Shown piece by piece: positions 12,599 through 25,100 of a stretch of 64,000 bases of DNA. The DNA is from Istiophorus platypterus (taxonomy: Eukaryota; Chordata; Actinopteri; Istiophoriformes; Istiophoridae), in assembly GCA_016859345.1 (NCBI GenBank), contig CM029114.1, positions 12,732,501 through 12,796,500 on the forward strand, given 5' to 3'. Within the stretch, counting starts at the first letter, position 1. Every line of letters begins with the position of its first letter. The translations under genes were made by a program, and so were the position numbers. A model generated the notes under the pieces. It saw only the letters and a program-made list of their open reading frames with translations, did no database searches and was not told where the DNA came from.

Positions 12599-13823
12599 CT
12601 GTGAAGGTCAAGATTTTGATATTGCCATCATTTCACAATAGGGAAACTCTGGGACAGTTCAGCAGGGTGCATGATTTCCAACATGATATTTGAGAAGAAT
12701 ATTCAACAAAAATATTCTAAAACTTTTTTTTTTTTTTTTTTAATACACAGGGCCATATTACAAAAAACACTCTGTGTTATCCACCCATGTCAAATAAGTA
12801 CTGAACTGGATACTTTACTGATTTAACTTAATATGATTAAGTAATTTCAAATGCGTTTCAAAAACAGAGACCTTTAGCATATGTTACCCACTGTTGAGTT
12901 TGATTAAAACTGATTAATAAACAGTAGGATTTAAATTTTGCTAAATTGTTACAAAGTACACTTTTATTGTCTATCAGCTGTAACTACATAATATCAATAT
13001 TCTGAATACGAAAGAAACCTCTCATGATGTCTACTTTTGAAAGTGCTAGAATTGTCAGTGCCATGTTTACACAACACCTCTTCTACTAGTACAACGTTGA
13101 TTGAAAATAGATTCCCGATAAGATAACCAAATTTTCCCCACTGGACAAAGTTCTGTTGTCAGGTCCAGCTTCTTCAAAATCAATACAATCTCCAAAATTT
13201 GGTATTACTTATCACCATCTGATCTAGAAGAGTCATTCATGCACTAATATCTTACAGGTGGGACTAATGTAACTCGTTCTACCCAGGCATCTTTCAGGCT
13301 ACCTGTTTACAACTATGCACATATGCAAATATACATCTTTATGCTTTTATATGTGTACATATACTGTACGTCTGTCTTTCTGCTGCACTTCGGTGCAAAA
13401 CCTGCTTGCTTTTTAAAGTGCTATGTAAATGAAAAAAACCTTAAACTTGAAAACATGAAACCTCTTCAGTGACATCACAGTCTGTGTGTCTATGAAAGCT
13501 AGGCTTACTATGCTACAATTGTGCTCTTTATGCCAAGTAGATAAATCAGGACAGCCTTTTAGAATTGGCCAATATTTTGTCAGTATCTGACAGAAAACAA
13601 ATCTTGCTAATTACTCAGTGATTTCCTATCTGGATCCTCTGCGTGTGAATCAGATTGTGTCTACATTCCAACACACTTGCCTTCCAAGTACGTTAGTTAA
13701 ATCTTGGTTTGAGTTGGAGTGTTTAACCATCTTATACAATGGCTCAGACTCTGACATTATTACAACCATTTATCCCTACACATAGGTCAGGAGTGGTTTC
13801 CTTTATCTAGAAAAGACAATTAC
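12599..13823 (-). other. ctnna2: ctnna2 intron 5
   Basis: A phase 0 intron of 1225 nt with donor gtaatt after CAGCAG and acceptor ttgaccttcacag. It contains a homopolymer T run on the plus strand at 12724-12741 and otherwise unremarkable AT-rich sequence. Confidence 0.95.
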
Positions 13824-13943
13824 CTGCTGTCTCCGGGCTGCCACATAGTTAAGCTTCACCATCTCCTTTCCAAATTCTTTGAAGCGGTTGGCCAGGTCCT
13901 GCTCATTGGTTGCATTCTTTACTCCCTCCAGGGCCTCCTCTAC
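13824..13943 (-). CDS. ctnna2: ctnna2 exon 5: residues 156-195
   Basis: The exon is 120 nt, encodes exactly 40 codons and is phase 0 at both ends. The product starts VEEALEGVKNATNEQDLANR and ends KLNYVAARRQQ. The acceptor is gtctttgacag and the donor is CAGCAG followed by gtaatt. It has no internal methionine start and is too short to stand out as an open frame; it was found by reading the minus strand between exons 4 and 6 for the expected family sequence. It supplies a helix of the second half of the N-domain. Being 3n and phase 0/0, it could be skipped without shifting the frame. It sits 1055 nt from exon 4 and 1225 nt from exon 6. Confidence 0.96.
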
Positions 13944-14395
13944 CTGTCAAAGACACAAACACACAAATACACACCAAATCTTTCAAAAACTCTGTGAACA
14001 CATCTACAAGGTCTTGACCTATATCTTTTAGTTTAAGTCATAAATCCTAAACCATAAAGGTTACATCATGCTTAAATATAAAACAATAACACATCACTTG
14101 CGTTCATCCAGAGTGAAAATGATTTTTTACTCCTCTGTAATTGTCACCAGGTTTAAAAAAAAAACAATAACCATTTAAATGTGTAACTTTAATGGGTCTC
14201 ATTTCAGAAATCTCTATCCCTTTTGTGGGTACATTCTGCTTCTAAACTCCTTTCTATGCCTAATGAAAGTGTAATGGAAAAGAGAGTAGAGAGAAAGATA
14301 TCTCTTAAGTGGCCTTTGATGGCATGGCTTATACTGGCTTGATTTAAGCTCCTCTGTGGGCCTTAAAAATGAAGCTGGAAAAAAGGACTGAGTGT

Positions 14396-14434
<39 letters not shown>

Positions 14435-14998
14435 TGTGTTTGTGAGATTGGGACAAAGAGAGTGACTGAAGGTGCATGCAGGCGTGAGTTTGTTTCAAAT
14501 TATACCAACTGCATATCATTCTTTCTAGCCCCCTGTATTAGTTCCTCTTTCAAAGCCCTGAGCCATTTCCAAAATAAGGAACTATGACACTTAGGTTGCC
14601 ATCAGGGTATGATATTAATACAGTAAAATCAGATGTGTGTTACCAGGATGCTCCTACATGCTTCATCTATATGCTAATATGTGTAAAAGTTGGGATAAAG
14701 GCATACATTGTTTCACCAGGAATTCCTTTCTATCACATCTAATGGACTTTAAGTACACTGTGCATGCAAGTCTAAATCATGCATTCAGGGAATTTGTGGT
14801 TTCACAAAATGTCAGATATATTACCATGTGTGTTGACAATGAAATATCTCACATTTCTGACAGCGTCTCTAAAACAAAATCATCAATAAACACAACCCTA
14901 TTAGCTTATAACTCCTGATTTAATATCATCCTGCAACCACACTGTTGAACCTTTGTTCAAGAAGTGGGATGTGTTCTTTGGATGATGATCGCACTTAC
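13944..14998 (-). other. ctnna2: ctnna2 intron 4
   Basis: A phase 0 intron of 1055 nt with donor gtaagtgc and acceptor gtctttgacag. It contains the GT microsatellite at 14392-14446. Open frames at 14214-14587 are products of that repeat, and the plus frame at 14637-14918 shows no recognisable similarity. Confidence 0.95.
14392..14446. repeat. (GT)n microsatellite in intron 4
   Basis: A GT run with two TA interruptions (14399-14400 and near 14428). Confidence 0.95.
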
Positions 14999-15165
14999 AA
15001 TTTTAAGGTGGGCCAGCAGTCTCATTACATCGGCCATATCGGCGAGGATGAGCAGGCGGGTGACAGCAGAGAGCAAGGCACGAGCGGCCCTCACCATCGT
15101 GCCACGTTTCACAGAGGAACACGGGTCATCGGCAAACTCTGACGAGGCAATACGCATCGTCTCTC
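14999..15165 (-). CDS. ctnna2: ctnna2 exon 4: residues 100-155
   Basis: The exon is 167 nt and completes codon 100 (G, split 1+2). It encodes GETMRIASSEFADDPCSSVK, then RGTMVRAARALLSAVTRLLI, then LADMADVMRLLAHLKI. It ends in phase 0 at AAAATT followed by gtaagtgc. The acceptor is an excellent pyrimidine tract ending cttcctgcag. This is the most conserved part of the N-domain: packed helices of the vinculin-like bundle that contact beta-catenin. ETMRIASSEF and DVMRLL are alpha-N residues; alpha-E-catenin has DLMKSAAGEF and DVYKLL, so this exon alone decides the paralogue. The exon is much richer in GC than its flanks, as expected for constrained coding sequence. Two open frames on the plus strand across it (14945-15142 and 14964-15236) are shadows. 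Confidence 0.98.
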
Positions 15166-16058
15166 CTGCAGGAAGGAAGGAAGAAATCAGTAAGCGGAAA
15201 AGAGGGACAAGATCATATTTTACTTTAAATTATTAGATGCGTGCATGAGTATGTGAGTGCAGAATGGATACTGCATACTAATGTGCTGCGAAGTGGTTTA
15301 GTTATGACCTCCCTTCAACCATTTCACCTTAAGTCAAGAAAAATTTTAGAAAGCATTAATTATGACATGCGGCTCAGCAGACCCCATCCCTAACAGTGCC
15401 AACTCTTAAGACAGACTGCATAAAAATACTTAGTTATTGATTTGAAACATGATTTTCTTTGCTTTAATTCTCTATAATTACTGTTTTTAAGGGTTTATTT
15501 AACACAATGATGCTTGCATATAGGTAACAGGCCCTTTCTGAATAATGATGCAAAATGCTTTTCGCAGGGTCAATACCACAGTGGCAGCAGGTCAAAACTG
15601 GTAGTGCCAGGTTTCTTAGCATAAATGAAAAATACTGAGGAAATGAAGCTGTTTTTTTCTTTTGTGATGTGTTATGTGTAAACAACCCTAACACCTACAA
15701 AACTTCAGCAACGAAAAATGCAAACGACAAGCCAGGCATTCAAAATGAAAAGAAACACACACTAAGACAAACAAGCTCATGAAGACACACTCACACACAT
15801 AGAGTGCTACTGAACGTGCCGTAAGGTTGTCTGGTCTAGTGATGAGCTGGTGAAGAGTGACAGTACGATGAGCCTGATTATTGAACACTACTGTGGTCTG
15901 AAATCAGCATCTATAATTTAATCATGACAAGCTAAGGGGTTTGGGATGTTGAGGTCAAGGGGACAGCAGTCTGATAAAGTGAAGGCAGATTTCAGTGTTT
16001 TACATTTCACAATGACTTTGACTAGGCAAATGATGCCAATCTCATACACTTGTGTTAA

Positions 16059-16103
16059 TGTGTGTGTGTGCGTGTGTGTGTGTGTGTGTATGCATGTGTG
16101 TGT
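16059..16103. repeat. Imperfect (TG)n in intron 3
   Basis: TG units interrupted by CG, TATG and CATG, directly abutting the putative Tc1 terminal remnant. Confidence 0.9.
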
Positions 16104-16104
16104 A

Positions 16105-16131
16105 TACACTAGTCAGCCAAACCATTACAAT
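16105..16131. mobile_element. Isolated Tc1-like terminal repeat remnant
   Basis: TACACTAGTCAGCCAAA matches the left end of the element at 18861 at 16 of 17 positions and is followed by a similar ACCATTA. Nothing of the element's body follows, so it is a solo end, or a chance match helped by the adjoining TG repeat. Confidence 0.4.
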
Positions 16132-18624
16132 TATAGCGATTTAAAAACGTAATGTAAGTGTAATATGTTTAATTCAAATGTAGGTTTAATATTATTAATA
16201 TATAATAGTTTTCCTTGACGATCCTGCATGTAATTTACATTCAACCTAGCAAAAAAGTGAAGTGTCAAGAGAGAATGAAAAAAGTGTGCCGTCAGCAGTC
16301 CACTTGTGTGCTGTAGAGCTTTTGAGTATGCCCACCTTTTCATAATGACAGTAAAAGGTTAGGAGATATGGAGAAATAACTTTCATCTCCAATTCTGAAG
16401 TTGGTCTATTTTCAACTAAAGTACTTTCTGGGAAAGACAGGTATTGAGTTCGATTCATTGCCTTTTTTTTTTACAGGGCAGAGCCTTACCATCAAAAGAA
16501 TTAGAAAGGGCAGTGTAAGTATTTTGGACATAAATATGCACATACGCAAACATAAATTCAGAAATGTGCTCTATCAAAACAGGCCCTAAAGACATAATTT
16601 TCTCCATAAACTTTTCTAACATAGCATTACATTGGTTTAGGCTCACAAACCTAACAGGTGCTAAGATTGATCATGTCCTTTTTGATGTGAGCTATGGTCA
16701 AGACCTGTAAAGCGACAGTCTATTTTACACCTCAAAAGAGCTGTGTGCCAGTACAGTCAAGTCAGTGTTCAAAAGCAGCAGCGGTATAGAGGAGCGGTCA
16801 GTGCGTGATGAGAAATATGGCTAAAACACAACACTGAGCTTGATTTGGTCTTTCCTCTGATTTAAATATTGAACAAGGCATCCAATTCCATTCTTGAGAT
16901 AAACATTTGATTCACAAAAAGATTCACTGACTTGCACTCAAGCACAGAAAAGTAACGTTAGAGAGCTACAAACAACTGTGACATTGCCTCATCTGAGCAA
17001 GAGTTCCCAGGAAGATTTAGCACGATTTGTTGAAGTGAAGAGTTGCATCCATGTTGAAGTGTCAGCTCTTAACATATTTCTCAAAATTTCCAAAGAGTCT
17101 TCAATAAAATTGGCTATCTATAATGTCTTAAAACTCAGCAAGGCTCCCCACAATTATAGACAGTCAAAGCTTTAACGATGCATAACCTAAGGGTCATCAA
17201 CTCCAGAACTAGGCTTATTAAATACAAGAGGATGCATGCACCAAGTAAAGCCCAAAACCAATGGGTTCTAATCTGTTCTATATAATGGATTTAGCTTGAC
17301 ACTAAACTCCACATTTGTCACAAGTTGTATAGATATTTGACATTTTCAGACATTCCGAGTACTTAATACTTTCCTTGAAACATTACAATTTTTAAAATCC
17401 ATTTCTCTCTTTGTTTAGCTTTTAAGGCCAGAAAAAAAAGGTTGCACTATAATGCTTTCACAGAAAATGGAGTCAGCAGGGCTAATCATTTCACTTACAG
17501 CAACACTAAACTCTGATCTGATTCAACAGTATCGACAAAAATCTGCATGTTCTGCGTTGTGTATATCCCATAAAAATAAGCTGTATAATAAAACTGGCAA
17601 AAACAACAATGAGGAAGCCATTCTGAGCCTGTATCAAACTGATACCACAACACAATGAGTTTTTTTTTGTTTTTTTTTTCCCCCGAACTATCCCTTTATT
17701 GAGGTTTTATACTTAACAGTCATTCTGTTGTTATAGCTGCCAGAATCTATGGTACCATTATTTTTGTCTGACAAATATACAGTACACACATACTGGATGG
17801 GGAAACATGATCCAATTCAAGTCTGTTAAATACTAAAGCCTCAAAAAATTACTGCAACCCATCTGACTTCTTCTCAAAAAAATAAACGATTACTATCTAC
17901 ACAAAAGTTATTTCTATTGCTGCTTTATCTAATATGTACTGTACCTCACAGCTCCTTCTTTTATTTGTTACTTTTGTTGTGTAAAATGTGACAGCACATT
18001 GCACTGAAAAATTGATTGGAAAATTGTAGTACTACAGTTAAGGAGAATGTGGCAATTGGCTTGAGAGACCACGATATTAAATGTTTGCAGATGTGATTTT
18101 CCTTTGTGGTCTGTGACATTCTGCATTACAGGGAGGTTCAGTAATAGTTTTTTTTTTCTTTAATTTGTTTCACAGAAAATTGGATTCAAAAAGGAATGTG
18201 CAATATGTTAATTATTCAGTGCCCACTGAAAGCAATAGATTTAAATTGGATTTTTATATTCAAAATAATATTCAAAAGTATGGCCAATCCAAAGTTATAG
18301 AGGAAAAAGCAGAATAGAGGGGGACCGATAGCAAGTAGGCAACCCCTTTTCCAATGATAGATGATGCTCTAGAGAGTTTAGAAACAAGCCTAGTTATATA
18401 CCATGCTATAGAGATCTGGTATGTGAGTCAGATATTGTTCTGTGTAGGAGAGAAGCAATAATAACATTGCTGAGGGAAAGGAGGGATTACTAGATGCCTG
18501 GTGGCAAAAAAAAGGGATACTTCACACTGAAAACTCAGTAATCCGCCCTTCTCAAAACAATATTATGCTATAACAACATAAAAGGCACAAGTATCATATA
18601 TGCAAGAACATTCAACAAGCTCAC

Positions 18625-18820
18625 CTTGCTTACGCACATCCTCGACAGCAGCAATGAGCTCCTCTTTGAGATCCTGGCTGTCTTTGGCGATCTGTTCACC
18701 CTTCTCCAGAAAGTTCTGGGTAGCCTGCTCAACAGATACTGCCAGGACATGGGCCTTCTTGGAGCGCCCCTTCTTCTTACTAGATGGTCCTTTGTTGCTG
18801 GTGTTCACCAGCGTAGTCAC
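18625..18820 (-). CDS. ctnna2: ctnna2 exon 3: residues 35-99 plus first base of codon 100
   Basis: The exon is 196 nt, encodes 65 residues and ends one base into codon 100 (phase 1). It begins VTTLVNTSNKGPSSKKKGRS and ends AAVEDVRKQ. It carries the basic stretch KKKGRSKK (about residues 49-56) and then a predicted long helix (VEQATQNFLEKGEQIAKDSQ). In the alpha-catenin family this helix forms the beta-catenin-binding and homodimerisation surface of the N-domain. The acceptor is a pyrimidine tract ending ttgttgcacag; the donor is CAAG followed by gtgagc. Compared with the mammalian protein as I remember it, changes are conservative (GPSS for GPSG, VLAVSV for VLAASV, AKDS for AKES). A Tc1-like transposon end lies only 40 nt upstream of the acceptor. 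Open frames on the opposite strand here are antisense shadows. Confidence 0.97.
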
Positions 18821-18860
18821 CTGTGCAACAAGAGAAGGCATTACATTTGTTTGTGTAATA

Positions 18861-19369
18861 TACACTAGTGAGCCAAAACGTTATGTTCACCCCTGCATTA
18901 TATGCTGCTGGTCCTTTGCGCGATGCCAAAACAGCTGAGATCGATGGAGGCATTCACTCTACAAGTACTCTAAAGATGTCCTGCATTATCTGTCACCAAG
19001 GCATTAGCAGCAGATCCGTAAAGTCCTGTTAGTTGCAAAGTGGAAAAGCTGCAGATCAGACCTGTTGCACCAGTACAGCCCCCAACACCCTATCACTGGT
19101 TTATGGTTTGTCCCTTCTCAGACCACTGTCACTAGGTACGCACCACTGCTGACCAGGAGCACCCTGCAAGGCTTGCTGTTTCAGAGTTTCTCTAACCCAG
19201 ACATCTGGCCCATGTCAAAGTCATTCTTTACGCATGCCCATTTCTTCCACATCCAACACATCAACTGCGACAACCAAATATTTTCTTATCATCTAAACAT
19301 CCCAGATCTCTCCATGCACCATCGTTATAAGGTAAGTGGTTTTATACTTTGGCATGTCGATGTGCTGTA
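18861..19369 (-). mobile_element. Internally deleted Tc1/mariner-like transposon
   Basis: The element begins with a Tc1-like terminal repeat (TACACTAGTGAGCCAAAACG) and ends near 19369 with sequence whose complement starts TACAGCAC and contains GCCAAAGTATAAAACCAC. These are diverged inverted ends of a teleost Tc1-like family that I recognise. Inside, the plus strand carries the complement of the end of a transposase gene (18895-19070), then jumps to the complement of its beginning. The minus strand near 19230 reads MGMRKE followed by a stop, where the intact family has MGKRKD. The middle, including the catalytic DDE region, is missing, so about 0.5 kb remains of a 1.3-1.6 kb element. It is non-functional. 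TA dinucleotides flank it, as expected for this superfamily. Its left end is 40 nt from exon 3. Confidence 0.75.
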
Positions 19370-19506
19370 TGTACAAGAGTAATTTGTTGCAACTTTTGTG
19401 CTTTGCCTATGGTGACAATGTCGGCTCTGGAGGTTACTTTGGAGGCACATTGCTATTGTGGAGATCAGCCAATGACAGCAAGAGTGACAAGAATGGCAGT
19501 ACTGGG

Positions 19507-19664
19507 TTGACCTGATAGCTAAGTAAGGGTGCATACCACAAGGGTGTGAATGCCCTGAACAGAAATCCCCTGGTTTGACTCCTGGCTAGTTGGACCATTT
19601 GCTGCACAACATTCCCCTACTCCTTTTCCCAACATTTCCTGTCTGTCAAAGGCATAAAAATACC
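19507..19664 (+). mobile_element. tRNA-derived SINE of the spiny-rayed-fish type
   Basis: The stretch starts with a tRNA-like head: TAGCTAAGTAAGG resembles a Pol III A box and GGTTTGACTCC a B box. It is followed by the tail CCATTTGCTGCACAACATTC, then a pyrimidine-rich run, TTTCCTGTCTGTC and an AAAGGCATAAAAA end. This order is typical of an abundant SINE in percomorph fishes, recognised from memory. It is diverged (for example TTTGACTCC for TTCGACTCC) and probably inactive. It lies about 140 bp beyond the Tc1 relic and is antisense to ctnna2. The exact ends are approximate. Confidence 0.65.
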
Positions 19665-22031
19665 AAGAATATAACTTAAAAAAGAAAAAAATGACAGAAC
19701 TAAATGACAAATGGTAAACTCAAATATAAAGTAAAAAATGACAGATACATCTTAAATAAGAGTTTTCAGTTCATATCTAAAATATTCAAAATTGCCTCAT
19801 ATTTACTACCTGTTGCGGGGTATACTAATGTCAACCAGCTGACAGTAAATAAATAAGGCATTACAAAATGATAAATAAATTCTTTAATCATTATAATACT
19901 GAAATAGACTCAGCGACAATAATCAAAATATAAAGAATCGTCTCTACTAATCCACTTCCTCTTTTTTCCTTTTCTGAAAAAAATACCTTTCTGTACATGT
20001 GTATTCCTTATTATGATAGAAGTATATTTTGTCCTGGTTTTGTGATGTGTAGTGAAACAACTGTGGAAAACCCAGAGCAAAACAAAGTAAAAAATGTTCA
20101 CGTCTGTTGACTTCCACAGCTATAATGAGGCAATTCATTCTGAATTCTACTACTTCTACAGAAACTTGCTAAATTGTACATTCCTCAGCATCATTCAGGT
20201 ATATCGCATCATCTTAGACAGGAACCATTGAAAAAATTAATCCTTCAGCTTAAGTAGGAATAGGGTAAAGTACAGTTATTCACTCAAGCTATGCTGTTCA
20301 TTGCAAGAAAAATGTAACTGACTCGACTCTCAGGCAATAATTTCCTTGATTACACCTCCTCTGGATAGGCCACCCTGCATAGAATCAATAGGATGGTGTA
20401 TTTCAAAATCCTACAAAATGAGCCCTTGATAGAATTGTATTAGTAGGAGTTCAGTATTTTGCAGAAGTATATTTATCAGGGAGAAATACAGTAAGACACC
20501 TCCCATTAAGAATGCTTCTAGTACAGTCAAGAAGCATTTCTGCATTGGACTACACAGCTATTGATTTCTCCTCACAGTAGAAAGATAATCAAGACAATGA
20601 TATACAGAATATGTTTCGTGAAAACACAATGTGTCAGAAACTGAACAGCAATGTTTTCTAAAAGCCACTACAGAAAAAAGCACCCATTTCATGAGCACTC
20701 TACCTGAAAGAAGTCATGGAATCGTGAGGAACAGGGATCCTCACTAAAAGCTAAAAGCTTTCGACTAAAAAGCAATCACATAGTACTGCCAGGAACATGT
20801 AAGCTGCACGGTTGAGATATATCTGTTAATTACACACAGATAATCAGGACATGCACTGAGTGTCTGGTTTTGGCTTCTTCCACATAAATAATGTTAGAAA
20901 AAGGGTTTTAAACTATTCATATTAATCATATAGAGTTGTAATTAAAGTGCCATCATCATCAAACCAAAATGATCACCTTTTCTGAAAGAGAAAACGTACT
21001 TTGGAAGTAATTAACAGAAAGCTATTAAAAAGGCAATATATTAAACTCATTCAGCCTACAGGACAGGCAACAGAATAGCACTAATTATTGCTGCCTGTCA
21101 ATAATTCAACAGTGGAATTATTTCTATTACTTGTATGGTGACGACGCCTTTGTCGAACTCAACAACACACATCTGTCTGAAGAAATAGAGGAAGCACATT
21201 GAGAGAATAGCTCATAATACACCCGCATCAGAGTTTGCTGTAAGAGTATCAGTCTGACAGCAGCTGAACTTGCGCAGTGAGGTGGTATTATTAGTTTGAG
21301 GAATAAATCACAGGCTCTCACTCTGTGAAGCTGCTAAGAGCAAAGTTATGTCCTGTCTAGGCAGCACCATTTAAGAGCTCCTGGCCTGCCATAAAAACTT
21401 TGCTCTACTTATGATGGATCCAGGAACAGGGGCACTAATATGAAACCAAGTTAACTTTTTTAATCTATTTTTTTTCTAATAAGTAATTCATAACCTAATA
21501 ACATTATTTTTACAATCTGTAACTGTCTGCCCTGAAAACGAACTTTCATATTTACCCTAAACTCATCTGCTTAGCAGTAGATCCACCATTTCAGTGTAGG
21601 TCAACCGCCGCCAACAAGGCAAGCAAACAAAATGCACCATCAACAACACACACAAATTCACATATACAAACGCAGTCTTGAGATTGCTATCTGTGCAGGT
21701 TCTTCATCATTATCCTAGTCTGTTCCATACATTTGATTAACACTGCCATATTACTGTGTTTAATTCCAAAGTGTTTTTCTCCACCTCGCTGCAAAGCACA
21801 CATTTGTGATACACCTGGGTATGAAACTAACTGTGTAACTAACTAACTCACAATACACATCCAGTAAATCCATTTTATGGTTTGACATCCCTGTGGTTAG
21901 GTCTGGGTGCAAAAACAGTTGGTCTTCTTTAAGGAAAAATCATGGTTTTGGGTTTTTTAATAAGTACTTCATGTAACCAGTTTAAATTGGGAAGCAAACA
22001 GCAGTGTAATGTATTAAAGTCTTGAATGGAT

Positions 22032-22164
<133 letters not shown>

Positions 22165-25100
22165 ATCCATCCATTCATCTTGAACTCCTAAACAGACTTT
22201 CTTGCAGACTGATTACATTTTGTGGGGAGGGGCATGGAGGCATCTGACTGAAGTGTTAATAAAAACAAAGTTTAATTTGTTTAGCACTGTGCATGATGGC
22301 AATAACATCATGTGGGGTAAACAGTGTTTGCAGTGCACCTGGTCCTTTAAAATGGCATTATATTCCTTAGTGGTTCTACAGTCATTATCATAACACAGTG
22401 GGTCAGGTGGCAATAACTAGAAACAGGCAATGTGGATTAGGGGCAGCAATGTAAATATGTCTGTAGGAATAGGGATGAAAGATAAGCCATTAAATCACAT
22501 TGCTGTTCACAACCGCTTGATGTTAAGGTTCTTGTGTCCCTTATACCAGCTCACCAGATTTGTAACCTGATTACTCAGTATGAGAGTTCTTGAATTATAA
22601 GATTTTTGAATTGTTTTGACACGTAAAAAATTACTGAAATAAATGCTTTTTGTGGCCGCTAATTCAATACATTACAGCCACAGTTTCTCTGGCTGTAGTT
22701 TTGTAGCAGATATACAGTAACCAAATTAAACAACGTTATAGAATTGGAGTCCTTCAAAATGTCTCCAAAAGTTAGATATTGTCTGCCGCAGCTATTTTCT
22801 TGTTTGCTTAGAGATTAGTGTTTAAGGTATATAGATTTCTCATTTATCTTGGATAAATCTCAGAGAGATCTTTTACCTCTATGGCTACAATAACTCTTAC
22901 ATGGACCCAACAATGAGAACATACTGAGGTTTGTATCTGCGGGATTAATCTGCACTTCATATGCTCTTTTATTCATTAACACAAGGCAGGGCTGTGGAAT
23001 ACACACAGATAAGGCTACTGCATGTGTCACGCAGCTTTCCACAGGGAATGACTCCATCAAGTCAAAGCTTGTTGACGTTTTGTTCTGCAACAGTGACTTA
23101 AAAAGCTTGATTTATATTTAATTAGGCCTGCAATAACCTCACAGCATGTGCTGAAGCTGATTCAATCTATCTACCTTCACAGAGATTTAACTATGCTATT
23201 TTTCTTCATACAGATGGCCTAGCTGAATGTGAATATGGAACAAGCTACAGAATGCAGGAAATGCAGACAAATTAACATTAGTACATGAGAATGCACTTAA
23301 GCTTTATAAATGGTAACTTATTAAATTCAAACATATATATATATTATATTATCCTGCTTGATTTTCTGCCTGTCTCAACTAATTATTTTTTATGTTATTC
23401 TTTATCATTGTACCTTGTCTGCATCTGACATATGCAATCATGATTTTCATGACAGTTCCCCTGAACGGTTATGCACTTGAAATTTAGGCATCAATAATTT
23501 AACCCTTGAAAGTTCAGTTAGTTAGCTTTGAAAACTCAATGTCATGCTGACTGACGGGCTTTTTTACTTCTGTAAACTGACATGATACACCTTTGTAGCA
23601 ATGTGTAGAAGGTGTAGCGGGATTAGGTTACATAGGAGGGTATTAATTTTATATTAGGTCTAAACCATTATGTATGATATTCCCTTCGCTACAACTAGTG
23701 ATTACTTTTTTTAAGACAGAAAAGCAAGCTGGGAGAAGGGTATCATGGGCTACTGTATACTTCCAAAAGAAGAAGCTAAAGAACTAATTTGGAGGACCTA
23801 CATAGATGGGCAGCAGAGTTTACACTGATTAGAGGAAGTGTGGAAACCAGATTTAACAAACATCCCTTGGAGGGACAAAGTTAGTGGGAAGAAAAGGCAG
23901 TGCTTTTGCTTCAGGCTGGATGACGTAACATACTGAGGTCCTAAGACACCACAGCTTTTTACTGTGGATGCTGATGCATCCAAGTTTAATCACTGTTGCT
24001 TTCACAGAGACAAAGCATATGACAAACAGCCTGACTGTTTAACTCTTAGAACATGTTCAGCGATGACAGGAATCAAGTCCATACTAAGCCTATCAAAAAT
24101 AAGAAAAGAAATGCTGCAACATGATGTAAGCTGAAAACACTGCAAGCAACGGTAATGTTTAAAAGATAATGCTTACACTCCCAACACAGTCCCACAAACT
24201 TACAAACACAACCATGCTACTTTAAAAATACTGAGTAATGTTAAATATAAGGTTATAAGGTTTTTTTATGCAATGTATTATGCAGATAAAAAACATTTAT
24301 TTTGCAGTTCTCTGTTCTCTGACAGACCAATTTGTAAAAGAGAATTCAAATACATAAATAACATGAGTGCAGAATCACACTAGGTTAAAAAGGGCATGAT
24401 GGGGATTTAGAGCAGACACATTTCTGAACATCTCTAGTGTAGCAGCCTTGCTATTGTGTTAAAATTTGCAACATTTAATTAAGATAAAGTGACATATTTA
24501 TCATATACTGTTACTACATATAATTTCAGTCATCCATGTAAACTCAAACCAAGTCTTTCACTTACGGACCTATTCACTCATATAGCCACAGGGCGTACTG
24601 CGACACTGAGAAAGTCAACTAAAAGTTACGTCATAAAGCTATGTTGTGACCATCATGACAGAAAAGTCTGAATGTTCTAGTGCCTATTGCAAGTACAAAA
24701 AAAGAACTGAGTACACAGACTAATCATATGGATGCCTCAGGGATGGAGGTAGAAACAGAAGTAGTTTGCCAAAAAGTAATGAAGTGGGGGACAGTAATGT
24801 TTGCCTCATGCATCTAAATGTGGCCTAATACAAACAAAATAAATTCAGTGTCCAGGCAAGGGAGCCTTGCCCTTTTCTGCCTGCTAATAATTGGCCCTGG
24901 GCAAGCTCATTTATTGTGACTATTAGCAGCACTTCTTGGATTTTATGCAAGACCATACAGGGGTTATTTCCACACAGCCAGAAGTTATGTCATTCTCTCA
25001 GCCTTAGTTCTGACTACTCAGACACAACAACCTTCATAACGTAGACTGTAGTCCTATATATAACATGTATAGACGTGTGTTACATACTGAAATGTAGCTT

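Larger units (their letters stand above)
15166..18624 (-). other. ctnna2: ctnna2 intron 3
   Basis: A phase 1 intron of 3459 nt with donor gtgagc and acceptor cttcctgcag. It contains a GT-rich repeat (16059-16103) immediately followed by what looks like an isolated Tc1-like terminal repeat (16105-16131). Nothing else was recognised; the small open frames are unsupported. Confidence 0.95.

Noticed and set aside
14945..15236. Plus-strand frames over exon 4
   Set aside because: Antisense shadow of the conserved ctnna2 coding exon 14999-15165.
18600..18938. Plus-strand frames over exon 3
   Set aside because: Antisense shadow of exon 18625-18820, extended by chance into the Tc1 remnant.
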